Positions 52,349 to 60,922 of a stretch of DNA of 64,000 nt are shown one piece after another. The DNA is from Streptomyces sp. SirexAA-E. GTDB taxonomy: Bacteria > Actinomycetota > Actinomycetes > Streptomycetales > Streptomycetaceae. The stretch's first letter is position 1. Each line of letters starts with the position of its first letter. The position numbers were made by a program, and so were the translations under genes. The notes below the pieces were generated by a model. That model ran no database searches and was not told the DNA's origin. It worked only from the letters and a program-made list of their open reading frames with translations. The DNA is taken from the NCBI RefSeq assembly GCF_000177195.2, contig NC_015953.1:372001-436000 (forward strand). The letters run 5' to 3'.

Positions 52349-53434
52349 TCAGAACGCCCCGCCGAGCGATTCCTTGGCGTTGGTCTCGTCGTAGGCGCGG
52401 TCGGTGATGATGACGTTCTCGGGGATCTCCTCGCCGCCGTAGAACTTCTGGGCGGTGGCGAAGGCCAGCGGGCCGAAGCGCGGGTTGGACTCGATCACCG
52501 CGTTGTACTCGCCGTTGACCAGGGCCTGGACGGCGTTGCGGGTGCCGTCGACCGAGACGACCTTGACGTCCTTGCCGGGCTTCTTGCCGAGGGACTTGAT
52601 CGCGGTGACGGCGCCGAGACCCATCTCGTCGTTCTCCGCGTAGACGGCGTCGATGTCGGGCTTGGACTGGAGGAGCTGCTCCATGACCTGCTGGCCCTTG
52701 TCGCGGGCGAACTCACCGGTCTGCTGGGCGACGATCTCGATCCCGGGGGCCTCGGCCTTGATCTGGTCGACGAAGCCCTTGGTGCGGTCGGTGGTGACGT
52801 TGTTGCCGGAGGCGCCGAGGAGGATGGCGACCTTGGCCTTGCCGTCCGTCGCCTTGATCATCGCGTCGGCGGCCCGCTTGCCCTGCTCGACGAAGTCGGA
52901 GCCGAGGAAGGCCACGTAGTCCTTGCAGGCCGTGGAGTTGACCTTGCGGTCGACGGTCAGGACGGGGACCTTCTTGGCCGCGGCCGCCTTCAGCGCGGGC
53001 TCCAGACCGTCGGAGTTGAGCGGCGCGATGATCAGGAACTGGGCGCCCTGGGACAGCATGTCCTGGATGTCGCTGATCTGCTTGGACAGCTGCGACTGGG
53101 CGTTGGTGGTGAGGAGCTTCTTGACGCCGATCTTCTTCGCCTCGTCCTTGATGGACTGCGTCTCGGCGATGCGGAACGGGTTGGCCTCCTTCTCCGACTG
53201 GGAGAAGCCGACGATCGCGTTCTTCAGGTCCAGCTTCGGGGCGCCGTAGGTCGTCAGCGAGCAGCCGGAGCCGGAGCTGGACTCGGGGGTCTCGGCCGCC
53301 TGGGCCCCCTGGCTGCTGTCACCGCCGGCGTTGTCCGACGTCTCCGACTTGGAGCAGCCGGAAGCGGCCAGCGTGGCGGTGGCGGCGAGCAAACAGGCCG
53401 CGGCGAGGGTACGGGATCGACGCTGGGTCATCAT
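52349..53434 (-). CDS. Sugar-binding lipoprotein (CUT2, YtfQ-like)
   Basis: Periplasmic-binding-protein type I lipoprotein, 361 residues. Lipobox LAASGC (cysteine near 27) with a Ser/Asp-rich tether. Binding-core motifs: IVGFSQSEKEANPFRIAETQ, GAQFLIIAPLNSDGLEPALK, KVPVLTVDRKVNSTACKDYV, FLGSDFVEQGKRAADAMI and AVYAENDEMGLGAVTAIKSL. The opening GFSQSExEANPFRxAET pattern is the YtfQ (galactofuranose receptor) signature rather than the ribose one. It heads the operon with ATPase, two permeases, LacI and galM. An AACGTT palindrome lies 180 bp upstream. Confidence 0.9.
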   Translation of the reverse strand: MMTQRRSRTLAAACLLAATATLAASGCSKSETSDNAGGDSSQGAQAAETPESSSGSGCSLTTYGAPKLDLKNAIVGFSQSEKEANPFRIAETQSIKDEAKKIGVKKLLTTNAQSQLSKQISDIQDMLSQGAQFLIIAPLNSDGLEPALKAAAAKKVPVLTVDRKVNSTACKDYVAFLGSDFVEQGKRAADAMIKATDGKAKVAILLGASGNNVTTDRTKGFVDQIKAEAPGIEIVAQQTGEFARDKGQQVMEQLLQSKPDIDAVYAENDEMGLGAVTAIKSLGKKPGKDVKVVSVDGTRNAVQALVNGEYNAVIESNPRFGPLAFATAQKFYGGEEIPENVIITDRAYDETNAKESLGGAF

Positions 53435-53602
53435 GCGCGGGACGCTCCTTGGCGGGATGACGGCACGCCGGTCGGCGTGCGGTCGGGCATGGCTGGACGG
53501 TGCATCGGCCGCTCGGCGGCAGATGGCGCTGCGCCCCTCACGACCCCGTCGCGAGCTGCGCGAACGGCGGTCATGAGGGCCTGTGCGGCCTCTCGGCGGC
53601 TC

Positions 53603-53620
53603 GGTTTACAACGTTATATA
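53603..53620. promoter_or_regulatory. AACGTT-centred operator upstream of the furanose importer
   Basis: GGTTTACAACGTTATATA spans 53603-53620, centred on AACGTT (53610-53615). It lies in the divergent gap between the YtfQ-like gene (53434, minus) and the GH127 gene (53899, plus). The TTTACAACGTTATAT core resembles the two other sites at 53774 and 59725. Confidence 0.55.
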
Positions 53621-53773
53621 GGCGGGTCGGCACGGGCGGCAAGAGAGTTGTCGCCGCGTTTCCAAAATGTGTCGCGCCGGGCGGCCCCCGGCACCGGGAT
53701 CACTTCGCACCAGCTGTCGCGCCTCCTATGGACAGGGACTTGACGGCGTGCTGTCATACCGCCGACGCCAGTT

Positions 53774-53787
53774 TTCCAACGTTGCAA
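53774..53787. promoter_or_regulatory. AACGTT-centred operator upstream of GH127
   Basis: TTCCAACGTTGCAA, one base away from the perfect 14-bp palindrome TTGCAACGTTGCAA seen inside 59725-59740. It is about 110 bases upstream of the GH127 start. Apart from these operators the 464-bp gap 53435-53898 shows no gene. Confidence 0.65.
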
Positions 53788-53898
53788 GCCTGCTGTCGTG
53801 TCCCCGCACCCCCTGCGCGGCGGCGGCCCTCGTCATGCGCCGGAGCACTCCGGCCGGTCGCATCCCCCTCCCGCCAGGCAGAAGCGGAGCCCCCCACG

Positions 53899-56340
53899 AT
53901 GCCCCTGAACCGACGACAGCTCCTCACCGGCGCCCTGCTCACCGCCGCGACGGCCACCGCGGGCGGCCGCTGGGCCACCACGGCGACCGCCTCCGGGCAC
54001 ACCGCCCTCGCCGCGCGCGGCGGCCACTACTCCCCCAACGCCGCGCCCCTGCACCCGACGGCGTTCCTGCGACTGCCCCCCGGCCGGGTCACCGCCCGCG
54101 GCTGGCTGGCGGGACAGCTCCGGCTCCAGCTCGACGGACTCTGCGGCCGGTACGAGGAGTTCTCGCACTTCCTCGACTTCACCACCTCCGGCTGGGTGCA
54201 CCCGGACAACGACGGCTGGGAGGAACTCCCTTACTGGTTGCGGGGGTACACCGACCTGGCGATCGTCACCGGGGACGCGACGGCGCTGGCGGCCACCCGC
54301 CGCTGGATGGACGCGGTCCTCGCCACCCAGCAGCCCGACGGGTTCTTCGGCCCGAAGTCCCTGCGCACGTCACTGAACGGCGGCCCCGACTTCTGGCCGT
54401 TCCTGCCGCTCGTCCAGGCGCTGCGCTCCTGGCAGGAGTACACCGGCGACGCCCGGATCGTCCCGTTCCTCAGCCGGTTCTTCCGCTTCATGAGCGTGCA
54501 GGGGCGCGGGGCCTTCGACACCAGCTGGATCGCCCTGCGCTGGGGCGACGGACTGGACAGCGTCTTCTGGCTGTTCAACCGGACCGGCGAGACGTTTCTG
54601 CTGGATCTCGCCGACACCATCCACCGGTACGGCGCCGACTGGGGCGACAACCTGGTCGACCCGCACAACGTCAACATCGCCCAGGGCTTCCGTGAACCCG
54701 CCCAGTACGCCCTGCGCAGCGGCTACGCCCAGGACACCCGCGACACCTACGGGACGTACGCCAGGGCGATGACCCCCTACGGGCAGTTCCCGGGCGGCGG
54801 CTTCGCCGGGGACGAGAACGTCCGCGACGGCCGCGGCGACCCCCGGCAGGGCTTCGAGACCTGCGGCATCGTCGAGTTCATGGCGAGCCATCAGCTGCTC
54901 ACCCGGATCACCGGCGACCCGCTGTGGGCTGACCGCTGCGAGGAGCTCGCCTTCAACTCGCTGCCCGCCTCGCTGGACCCCTCGGGCAGGGCGGTCCACT
55001 ACATCACCAGCGCCAACAGCGTCGACCTGGACAACGCGCCCAAGAGGCGGCGCCAGTTCCAGAACGGCTTCGCCATGCAGGCGTACCTCCCCGGCGTCGA
55101 CCAGTACCGCTGCTGCCCGCACAACTACGGCATGGGCTGGCCCTACTTCACCGAGGAGCTGTGGCTGGCCACCCCGGACGGCGGGCTCGCCGCCGCGATG
55201 TACGCGGCCTGCGAGGTCACGGCGAAGGTCGCCGACGGCACGGAGGTCACCTTCACCGAGGAGACGGACTACCCGTTCACGGACACGGTCGCCCTGACCC
55301 TGAGCGCACCGGGGCCGCTCCGCTTCCCGCTCGTGCTGCGGATCCCCGCCTGGTGCGCCGACCCGGTCGTCGAGGTCGACGGCAGCCGGGTGGACGCGCC
55401 CGCCGGCCCCGCCTTCACCCGGATCGAGCGCACCTGGGCGGACGGTGACCGGGTCGTCCTGCGCTTCCCGCAGCGGACCACCGTACGCACCTGGGAGGGC
55501 AACCACGGCTCGGTGAGCGTCGACCGCGGCCCGCTGACGTACTCCCTGCGGATCGGCGAGGAGTACCGGCGCATCGGCGGCACCGACCGGTTCCCCGAGT
55601 ACGAGGTGCACGCGACCGGGCCGTGGAACTACGGGCTCGTGCTCGACGCCCGCGACCCGGCCGCCTCCTTCCGGCCCCGCACCGAACGGGCGGTGGGCTC
55701 CAACCCGTTCACGCTGGGCGGCACCCCGTTGAGCATGACGGCCAGGGCCCGCAGGATCCCGGAGTGGACGGCCGACGACGAGCACGTGGTCGCACCGCTC
55801 CAGGCCTCCCCGGCGCGCAGCACCGAGCCGGTCGAGGACGTCACGCTGGTGCCGATGGGGGCGGCCCGGCTGCGCGTCTCCTCCTTTCCCACGGCGGACC
55901 CGCGGGGCACGGCGTGGCTCGCCGACCGCTGGTACCGGATCGGCAACCGGCACTCGGGCAAGGTCCTCGGCGTCGACCTGATGTCCACCGCCGACAGCGC
56001 CCACGTCGTGCAGTTCACCGACAACGGGACCGCCGACCACCTCTGGCGCCTCGTCCCCGACGCCGACGGCTGGTACCGCATCCTCAACCGCCACTCCGAC
56101 AAGGTCCTCGGCGTCGACCTCATGTCCACCGCCGACAGCGCCCACGTCGTGCAGTTCACCGACAACGGGACCGCCGACCACCTCTGGCGCCTCGTCCCCG
56201 ACGCCGACGGCTGGTACCGCATCCTCAACCGCCACTCCGACAAGGTCCTCGGCGTCGACCTCATGTCCACCGCCGACAGCGCCCACGTCGTGCAATTCGC
56301 CGATTCCGGCACGGACGACCACCTCTGGAAGCTGCTGTGA
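53899..56340 (+). CDS. Secreted GH127 beta-L-arabinofuranosidase with triplicated lectin-like tail
   Basis: Secreted enzyme of 813 residues. A Tat-type signal begins LNRRQLLTGALLTAATATAG. The GH127 (former DUF1680) (alpha/alpha)6 domain spans about 50-530, with GWEELPYWLRGYTDLAIVTG, GFETCGIVEF (Glu and Cys of the zinc site) and QYRCCPHNYGMGWPYF (the cysteine nucleophile and zinc ligand pair, about 400). Beta domains follow, then about 140 residues made of three 47-residue repeats, each with a LWRL-VPDADGWYRI-NRHS-KVLGVD pattern, like a ricin-type CBM13 trefoil. Known relatives release L-arabinose from beta-L-arabinofuranosides, including hydroxyproline-linked chains. It lies 32 bp upstream of the GH2 gene. 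Confidence 0.88.
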   Translation: MPLNRRQLLTGALLTAATATAGGRWATTATASGHTALAARGGHYSPNAAPLHPTAFLRLPPGRVTARGWLAGQLRLQLDGLCGRYEEFSHFLDFTTSGWVHPDNDGWEELPYWLRGYTDLAIVTGDATALAATRRWMDAVLATQQPDGFFGPKSLRTSLNGGPDFWPFLPLVQALRSWQEYTGDARIVPFLSRFFRFMSVQGRGAFDTSWIALRWGDGLDSVFWLFNRTGETFLLDLADTIHRYGADWGDNLVDPHNVNIAQGFREPAQYALRSGYAQDTRDTYGTYARAMTPYGQFPGGGFAGDENVRDGRGDPRQGFETCGIVEFMASHQLLTRITGDPLWADRCEELAFNSLPASLDPSGRAVHYITSANSVDLDNAPKRRRQFQNGFAMQAYLPGVDQYRCCPHNYGMGWPYFTEELWLATPDGGLAAAMYAACEVTAKVADGTEVTFTEETDYPFTDTVALTLSAPGPLRFPLVLRIPAWCADPVVEVDGSRVDAPAGPAFTRIERTWADGDRVVLRFPQRTTVRTWEGNHGSVSVDRGPLTYSLRIGEEYRRIGGTDRFPEYEVHATGPWNYGLVLDARDPAASFRPRTERAVGSNPFTLGGTPLSMTARARRIPEWTADDEHVVAPLQASPARSTEPVEDVTLVPMGAARLRVSSFPTADPRGTAWLADRWYRIGNRHSGKVLGVDLMSTADSAHVVQFTDNGTADHLWRLVPDADGWYRILNRHSDKVLGVDLMSTADSAHVVQFTDNGTADHLWRLVPDADGWYRILNRHSDKVLGVDLMSTADSAHVVQFADSGTDDHLWKLL
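55920..56337 (+). repeat. Three tandem 141-bp repeats coding the lectin-like tail
   Basis: Period 141 bp (47 codons): the string AGGTCCTCGG recurs at 55961, 56102 and 56243. The second and third units are almost identical in nucleotide sequence over most of their length; the first and last ends have diverged. Such identity points to recent amplification or gene conversion. Confidence 0.92.
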
Positions 56341-56372
56341 CCAGCTCGTCACCCGACAAAGGAGTCCGTTCG

Positions 56373-58724
56373 ATGAATCCCGCACACGCGCCCGGCCGCA
56401 GGCCCTGGTCAAGACGGCTGACCGCCGTTTCTGGGCTGCTGGCCCTCGTCGCCACCGCCCTGGTCGGCGCCGGCGCCTCCGCCTCCCAGGCCGCCCCCGC
56501 CGCCTGGTCGCCCAAGCCCTCCCCCATGACCACGCCCTGGACGAACCAGGTCCCGGTCGACAAGCCGCTGCCCGAGTACCCGCGCCCGCAGCTCACCCGC
56601 CCCGACTGGTCCAACCTCAACGGCATCTGGGACTTCGCGGTGACGGGCCGGGACGCCGGTCAGCCGGCGGCGTTCACCGAGCAGATCCGGGTCCCGTTCG
56701 TCGCCGAGTCCGCCCTGTCGGGCGTCAAGCGGAAGATCACCGAGAACGACAAGCTCTGGTACAAGCGCACCTTCACCGTGCCGTCCGACTGGAACGGCCG
56801 CCGTACGGTGCTCAACTTCGGCGCGTCCGACTGGCAGACCACTGTCTGGGTCAACGGCACCCAGGTCGGCGCGCACAAGGGCGGGTTCGACGCGTTCTCG
56901 TACGACATCACGCCCCAGCTGAACGGCGGCACGAACACCGTCGTGGTCTCGGTGTACGACCCGACGCAGACCGGCGGCCAGGCCGTGGGCAAGCAGCGGA
57001 TCAACGACGTGGACCCGCACCCGGGCGGCGGAATCTTCTACACGGCGGCCTCCGGCATCTGGCAGACCGTCTGGCTGGAGCCGGTCGCCGCCGCGCACAT
57101 CACCCGCCTGGACATGACGCCGAACCTCGGCGACAGCACCCTGCGCGTCAAGGTGCAGGCGGCCGGTGCGGCCGGCCGCACCGCCCGGATCACCGTCTCC
57201 AGCGGCGGCACGGTGGTGGGCACGGCGACCGGGGCGCCGGGAGCGGAGACTGCCGTTCCCGTCCCGAACGCCCGCCTGTGGAGCCCGGACGACCCCTTCC
57301 TGTACGACGTGCGCGCCGAACTCCTGGACGGTACGACCGCCGTGGACACGGTGGGCGGCTACGCGGGCATGCGGTCCATCGCGGTCGCCGAGGTCGACAA
57401 CGTCCTGCGCCCCGTCCTCAACGGGAAGTTCGTCTTCCAGACCGGCACCCTCGACCAGGGCTACTGGCCCGACGGCATCTACACGGCGCCGACCGACGCC
57501 GCGCTCAGGTACGACCTCCAGGCCCACAAGGACCTGGGGTTCAACATGGTCCGCAAGCACATCAAGGTCGAGCCGCAGCGCTGGTTCTACTGGGCGGACA
57601 GACTGGGCCTGCTGGTCTGGCAGGACATGCCGGCGATGGACACCGGCAAGACGCCCGACGGCCCGGCCCGCACCCAGTGGGAGGCCGAGTACCACGCGGT
57701 CATCGACCAGCACCGCAGCTCACCCTCCCTGGTCATGTGGGTCGACCAGAACGAGGGCTGGGGGCAGTACGACCAGGCCCGGATCGCGAACGAGGTGAAG
57801 GCGTACGACCCGTCGCGGCTGGTGAACAACATGAGCGGGGTCAACTGCTGCGGTTCCGTGGACGGTGGCAACGGGGACGTGGTCGACAACCACGTCTACG
57901 TCGGCCCCGGCAACACCGCCCCGACCTCCACCAGGGCCGCCGTCCTCGGCGAGTTCGGCGGTCTCGGCTACAAGGTACCGGGCCACGAGTGGTCCCCGGG
58001 CAACGGCTTCAGCTACGAGGACCAGGCGAGCACCGCGGCCCTGAACAACCGGTTCACCGGGCTCATCGACGCCATCCGCGTAGGCCAGCTGCCCGCCGGG
58101 CTCTCGGCCTCGGTCTACACGGAGATCACCGATGTCGAGAACGAGGTGAACGGCCTGCTCACCTACGACCGCCAGGTGGTCAAGGTGGACACCGCCCGGG
58201 TGAGGGCGGCCAACCAGGCCCTCGTCCAGGCGTCGGAGAACCCCGCACCGCCGGTCACCCTGCCCACCGGCCAGTACAGGTCGCTCCGGGTCACCACCCC
58301 CGGGCACACGGACAAGTACGTGCGCCACTACGACCAGCTGGCCTTCACCGCGGTCGTCGACGGCAGCAGTCCGGCCGTCCTCAAGAGCGACGCCACCTGG
58401 AAGGTCGTGACGGGGCTGGCCAACGGCTCCTGCTACTCCTTCGAGTCGCGCAACTACCCCGGTGAGTATCTGCGCCACAAGGACTTCCGGGTCCGCCGCG
58501 ACGCGAACGACGGCTCGGCCCTCTTCAAGGCGGACGCGACCTGGTGCGCGGTCGCCGGTTCCGGTGGCGTACGGCTGACCAGCGCGAACCTGCCGGGCAG
58601 CTACCTGCGTCACATCGGCTCCGAGGTATGGCTGGCCACACCCGGCGGCACGCACGCGTGGGACGAGCAGGCCCTGTTCACGGAGGACACCACCTGGGCC
58701 GTGGAAGCGCCCTGGGCGCCCTGA
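56373..58724 (+). CDS. Secreted GH2-family glycosidase with AbfB (CBM42) module
   Basis: Secreted GH2 enzyme of 783 residues. A signal peptide (about 1-40) ends ASASQAAPA. The sugar-binding jelly roll starts PLPEYPRPQLTRPDWSNLNG (about 68-87), then the immunoglobulin-like domain and TIM barrel. The acid/base glutamate is in DQNEGWGQYDQARI, and the probable nucleophile in AVLGEFGGLGYK. A C-terminal AbfB/CBM42 arabinofuranose-binding domain (about 630-780) carries the repeats KYVRHYDQL, EYLRHKDFRVR and SYLRHIGSEV. AAAGGAG lies eight bases before the ATG. The link to GH127 (32 bp) and the AbfB module suggest action on arabinose-bearing galactan or arabinan; the exact bond is not predictable. Confidence 0.88.
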   Translation: MNPAHAPGRRPWSRRLTAVSGLLALVATALVGAGASASQAAPAAWSPKPSPMTTPWTNQVPVDKPLPEYPRPQLTRPDWSNLNGIWDFAVTGRDAGQPAAFTEQIRVPFVAESALSGVKRKITENDKLWYKRTFTVPSDWNGRRTVLNFGASDWQTTVWVNGTQVGAHKGGFDAFSYDITPQLNGGTNTVVVSVYDPTQTGGQAVGKQRINDVDPHPGGGIFYTAASGIWQTVWLEPVAAAHITRLDMTPNLGDSTLRVKVQAAGAAGRTARITVSSGGTVVGTATGAPGAETAVPVPNARLWSPDDPFLYDVRAELLDGTTAVDTVGGYAGMRSIAVAEVDNVLRPVLNGKFVFQTGTLDQGYWPDGIYTAPTDAALRYDLQAHKDLGFNMVRKHIKVEPQRWFYWADRLGLLVWQDMPAMDTGKTPDGPARTQWEAEYHAVIDQHRSSPSLVMWVDQNEGWGQYDQARIANEVKAYDPSRLVNNMSGVNCCGSVDGGNGDVVDNHVYVGPGNTAPTSTRAAVLGEFGGLGYKVPGHEWSPGNGFSYEDQASTAALNNRFTGLIDAIRVGQLPAGLSASVYTEITDVENEVNGLLTYDRQVVKVDTARVRAANQALVQASENPAPPVTLPTGQYRSLRVTTPGHTDKYVRHYDQLAFTAVVDGSSPAVLKSDATWKVVTGLANGSCYSFESRNYPGEYLRHKDFRVRRDANDGSALFKADATWCAVAGSGGVRLTSANLPGSYLRHIGSEVWLATPGGTHAWDEQALFTEDTTWAVEAPWAP

Positions 58725-58736
58725 GACCCACCCCGG

Positions 58737-58776
58737 GCCCGGTGGCGGCCCCGCGCACAGCGGGCCGCCACCGGGC
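58737..58776. terminator. Bidirectional terminator between GH2 and PhyH genes
   Basis: A perfect 15-bp stem (58737-58751 with 58762-58776) and ten-base loop between convergent stop codons (58724 and 58798). Confidence 0.85.
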
Positions 58777-58797
58777 TCCCGCCTGCGTCCCGCGTTT

Positions 58798-59637
58798 TCA
58801 GGCGTCTCCCATGACCAGGCCCTCGATCGTGTGCTTCTGGACGATGGGGGTCAGTTCCTCCACCACCGGGCAGTGCAGATGCGCCCGGACCCGGTCGGGC
58901 AGGGACGACCGGAACGCCCGGGTGACCGCCATGTCGTGGTGGCCGTCGTTCCCGGCGCCCGGCGCGTCGACGCCGAGGACCAGGACCGGCCGCGGGTCGG
59001 GCGAGTGGTTGGCCGTCCCCCGGTGGATCGTGAGCGCCGAGCGGGCCGAGACGTCACCCCGCCGCGGGTACTTCCGCTCGGCGAGCGCGGCGTAGCGCGG
59101 GTAGTCCTCGCGGGGCGGGAACATCGCGTGGCCGAAGCGCGCGTCGTCGTCCCACTGGGTGCCGGGCGCGATCTCGAGCGGGCCCATGTCCTCCCGGGTG
59201 TCGACGGCTGTCAGGTTGAAGGCGAGGGAGGTCAGCCGGCGCTCCCGGCGGGTCTCCTCCGGCATCGGGAAGTCCCGGTGCCAGGGCTGGTTCACCGCAC
59301 CGGCCAGCGGTATGTCGAAGCCCAGCTCGACGATGCGGTAGTCGGGCCCCAGGACCGCTTCGCTGACCGCCCGCACCCAGGGATGGTCGACGAGTTCCAC
59401 GAAGCCGCCCAGCTGCTCGGGGTGGATCTCCACGTAGTACCGGTGGGGGCCCCGCCCGACCGCGCCGCCCTCCCGGCCGCGTGCCTCGGCGAAGGCCGCC
59501 TCGATGTCCTCGCGCATCCGGTCGGCCCACTCGGGCTCGAACGCGCCACGGCACGCGGTGATCCCGGCCGTGTGGAGGTCGCGCACGGCGGTCTCGATGT
59601 GTGCGGTGGTGACGGGAACGGTCGCGGAGTCGTGCAT
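58798..59637 (-). CDS. Phytanoyl-CoA dioxygenase (PhyH)-family oxygenase
   Basis: Fe(II)/2-oxoglutarate-dependent oxygenase of the PhyH family, 279 residues, cytoplasmic. The iron-binding HxD is in PWHRDFPMPEETRR (about 120), and the distal His with the 2-oxoglutarate Arg in HRGTANHSPDPRPVLVLG (about 225-242). The family hydroxylates very diverse small molecules, including amino acids. Its start lies 87 bases from the perfect ATTGCAACGTTGCAAT operator, divergent from a LacI gene, so it belongs to the same sugar-responsive regulon as the GH127-GH2 pair. Such an oxygenase is unexpected in an arabinoside cluster. The substrate is unknown. Confidence 0.85.
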   Translation of the reverse strand: MHDSATVPVTTAHIETAVRDLHTAGITACRGAFEPEWADRMREDIEAAFAEARGREGGAVGRGPHRYYVEIHPEQLGGFVELVDHPWVRAVSEAVLGPDYRIVELGFDIPLAGAVNQPWHRDFPMPEETRRERRLTSLAFNLTAVDTREDMGPLEIAPGTQWDDDARFGHAMFPPREDYPRYAALAERKYPRRGDVSARSALTIHRGTANHSPDPRPVLVLGVDAPGAGNDGHHDMAVTRAFRSSLPDRVRAHLHCPVVEELTPIVQKHTIEGLVMGDA

Positions 59638-59724
59638 GGTCACAGTCCTTCCAGGAGTGGGCGCGGGGGCGGGCCGGCTCCGGAGAGGGGGACCTCGCCT
59701 CGTCCCGGCACCCGCAGCGCCCAT

Positions 59725-59740
59725 ATTGCAACGTTGCAAT
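59725..59740. promoter_or_regulatory. Perfect operator ATTGCAACGTTGCAAT between PhyH and LacI genes
   Basis: A 16-bp perfect palindrome in the divergent 185-bp gap between the PhyH gene (minus) and the LacI gene (plus). The central CG and TTGCAA arms are classic for LacI-family repressors. Related copies lie at 53603 and 53774. Confidence 0.85.
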
Positions 59741-59822
59741 CAACGTGGCAAGAGGGAGCGCGGCCTGCTGTGCGCAGCGGCTGTTACGGTGCATCCCGAA
59801 GAAGGACGGGAGCACATCCACC

Positions 59823-60842
59823 ATGGCTGCGAGACTCAAGGACGTCGCCGCGCTGGCCGGCGTCTCCGTGCGGACCGTCTCCAACGTCGTGAGCAACACC
59901 GCGACCGTCGCGCCGGCGACCCGCGCCCGGGTCATGGCCGCGGTGGAGGAGCTGGGCTACCGCCCCAATCTCGCCGCCCGCAACCTGCGGCAGGGCCGCA
60001 CCGGGCTCGTCGGCGTGGCCGTACCCGAGATCCACTCCCCCTACTTCGGCGCGCTGGCCGGTCATCTGATCGACGCGGCCCAGCAGCGCGGCTGGACGGT
60101 CCTCCTGGAGCGGACCGGAGGGCGGCCGGAGCTGGAGCGGCGGCTGCTGGACGGCTCACAGGGCCATCAGGTCGACGGGATGATCATCAGCCCGTGGTCG
60201 ACCTCCCCGGCCGAACTCGCCTCGCTGGCGGGGGGCCTGCCGCTGGTCGTCCTCGGGGAGCTGGAACCGCACGGCTCGATCGACCACGTCGCCCTGGACA
60301 ACGTGGCGGCCGCCCGGGCCGCCGCTCGGCATCTGACGGCCGCCGGCCGCCGCCGGATCGCCGCCGTCGGCCTGCAGTCCGGGCTGGGTCACGGGACGGC
60401 GGAGCTGCGCGCCGAGGGGTTCCGGCAGGGGCTCGCCGAGGCCGGTCTGTCTCCGGTGGCCGAGGTGGAGGTGACCGATCTGCACAGGGCGGAGGGAGCG
60501 CGGGCCATGCGTGAGCTGCTCGCGACGGCCGGGCGGCCCGACGCGGTGTTCTGCTTCAGTGACGAACTCGCCCTGGGGGCCCTGCGGGCGGCCGCCGAGC
60601 AGGGGGTCCACGTGCCGCGGGAGCTGTCGCTGATGGGGTTCGACGACATCGAGGACGGCCGGTTCTGCACCCCGTCCCTCAGCACCGTCGCCCCCGACCG
60701 TGAGCAGATCGCCGAGCGGGCGGTGCAGTGTCTGGCCGAGCGCGTCCTCGGCCGGCTGGACACGCTGCCGGGCCGGCGGATCGTCGTTCCGCACCGTCTG
60801 CTGGTGCGGGAGAGCACCGGGGGCGCGGCCACCCCCGTGTGA
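59823..60842 (+). CDS. LacI-family regulator of the arabinoside block
   Basis: LacI/GalR repressor of 339 residues. Helix-turn-helix LKDVAALAGVSVRTVSNVVS (about 5-24), hinge YRPNLAARNLRQGRTGLVGV, effector core (VFCFSDELALGALRAAAEQG, LSLMGFDDIEDGRFCTPSLS). It is close in sequence to the regulator at 47392. The perfect palindrome 82-98 bases upstream makes autoregulation and control of the PhyH gene likely; the related sites upstream of GH127 and the furanose importer extend the probable regulon. Confidence 0.9.
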   Translation: MAARLKDVAALAGVSVRTVSNVVSNTATVAPATRARVMAAVEELGYRPNLAARNLRQGRTGLVGVAVPEIHSPYFGALAGHLIDAAQQRGWTVLLERTGGRPELERRLLDGSQGHQVDGMIISPWSTSPAELASLAGGLPLVVLGELEPHGSIDHVALDNVAAARAAARHLTAAGRRRIAAVGLQSGLGHGTAELRAEGFRQGLAEAGLSPVAEVEVTDLHRAEGARAMRELLATAGRPDAVFCFSDELALGALRAAAEQGVHVPRELSLMGFDDIEDGRFCTPSLSTVAPDREQIAERAVQCLAERVLGRLDTLPGRRIVVPHRLLVRESTGGAATPV

Positions 60843-60866
60843 GCGTCGGTGTCCGGGCGGCCGGAA

Positions 60867-60903
60867 CTCCCGGCGGCGCGGTCCGTACGCGCGCCGCCGG
60901 GAG
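60867..60903. terminator. Bidirectional terminator after the LacI gene
   Basis: A perfect 14-bp stem (60867-60880 with 60890-60903) and nine-base loop between convergent stops at 60842 and 60923. Confidence 0.85.
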
Positions 60904-60922
60904 CGGTCCTGGGCCGGGGGCC

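Noticed and set aside
50642..53743. 1033-codon plus-strand frame opposite the CUT2 ATPase and binding-protein genes
   Set aside because: Shadow frame of two confident genes and their spacer; no motif.
55920..56337. Tandem repeats considered as CRISPR
   Set aside because: The 141-bp units are coding, contiguous and without variable spacers.
54370..56412. 680-codon minus-strand frame opposite GH127
   Set aside because: Its apparent internal repeats merely mirror the 141-bp tandem repeats of the real gene.
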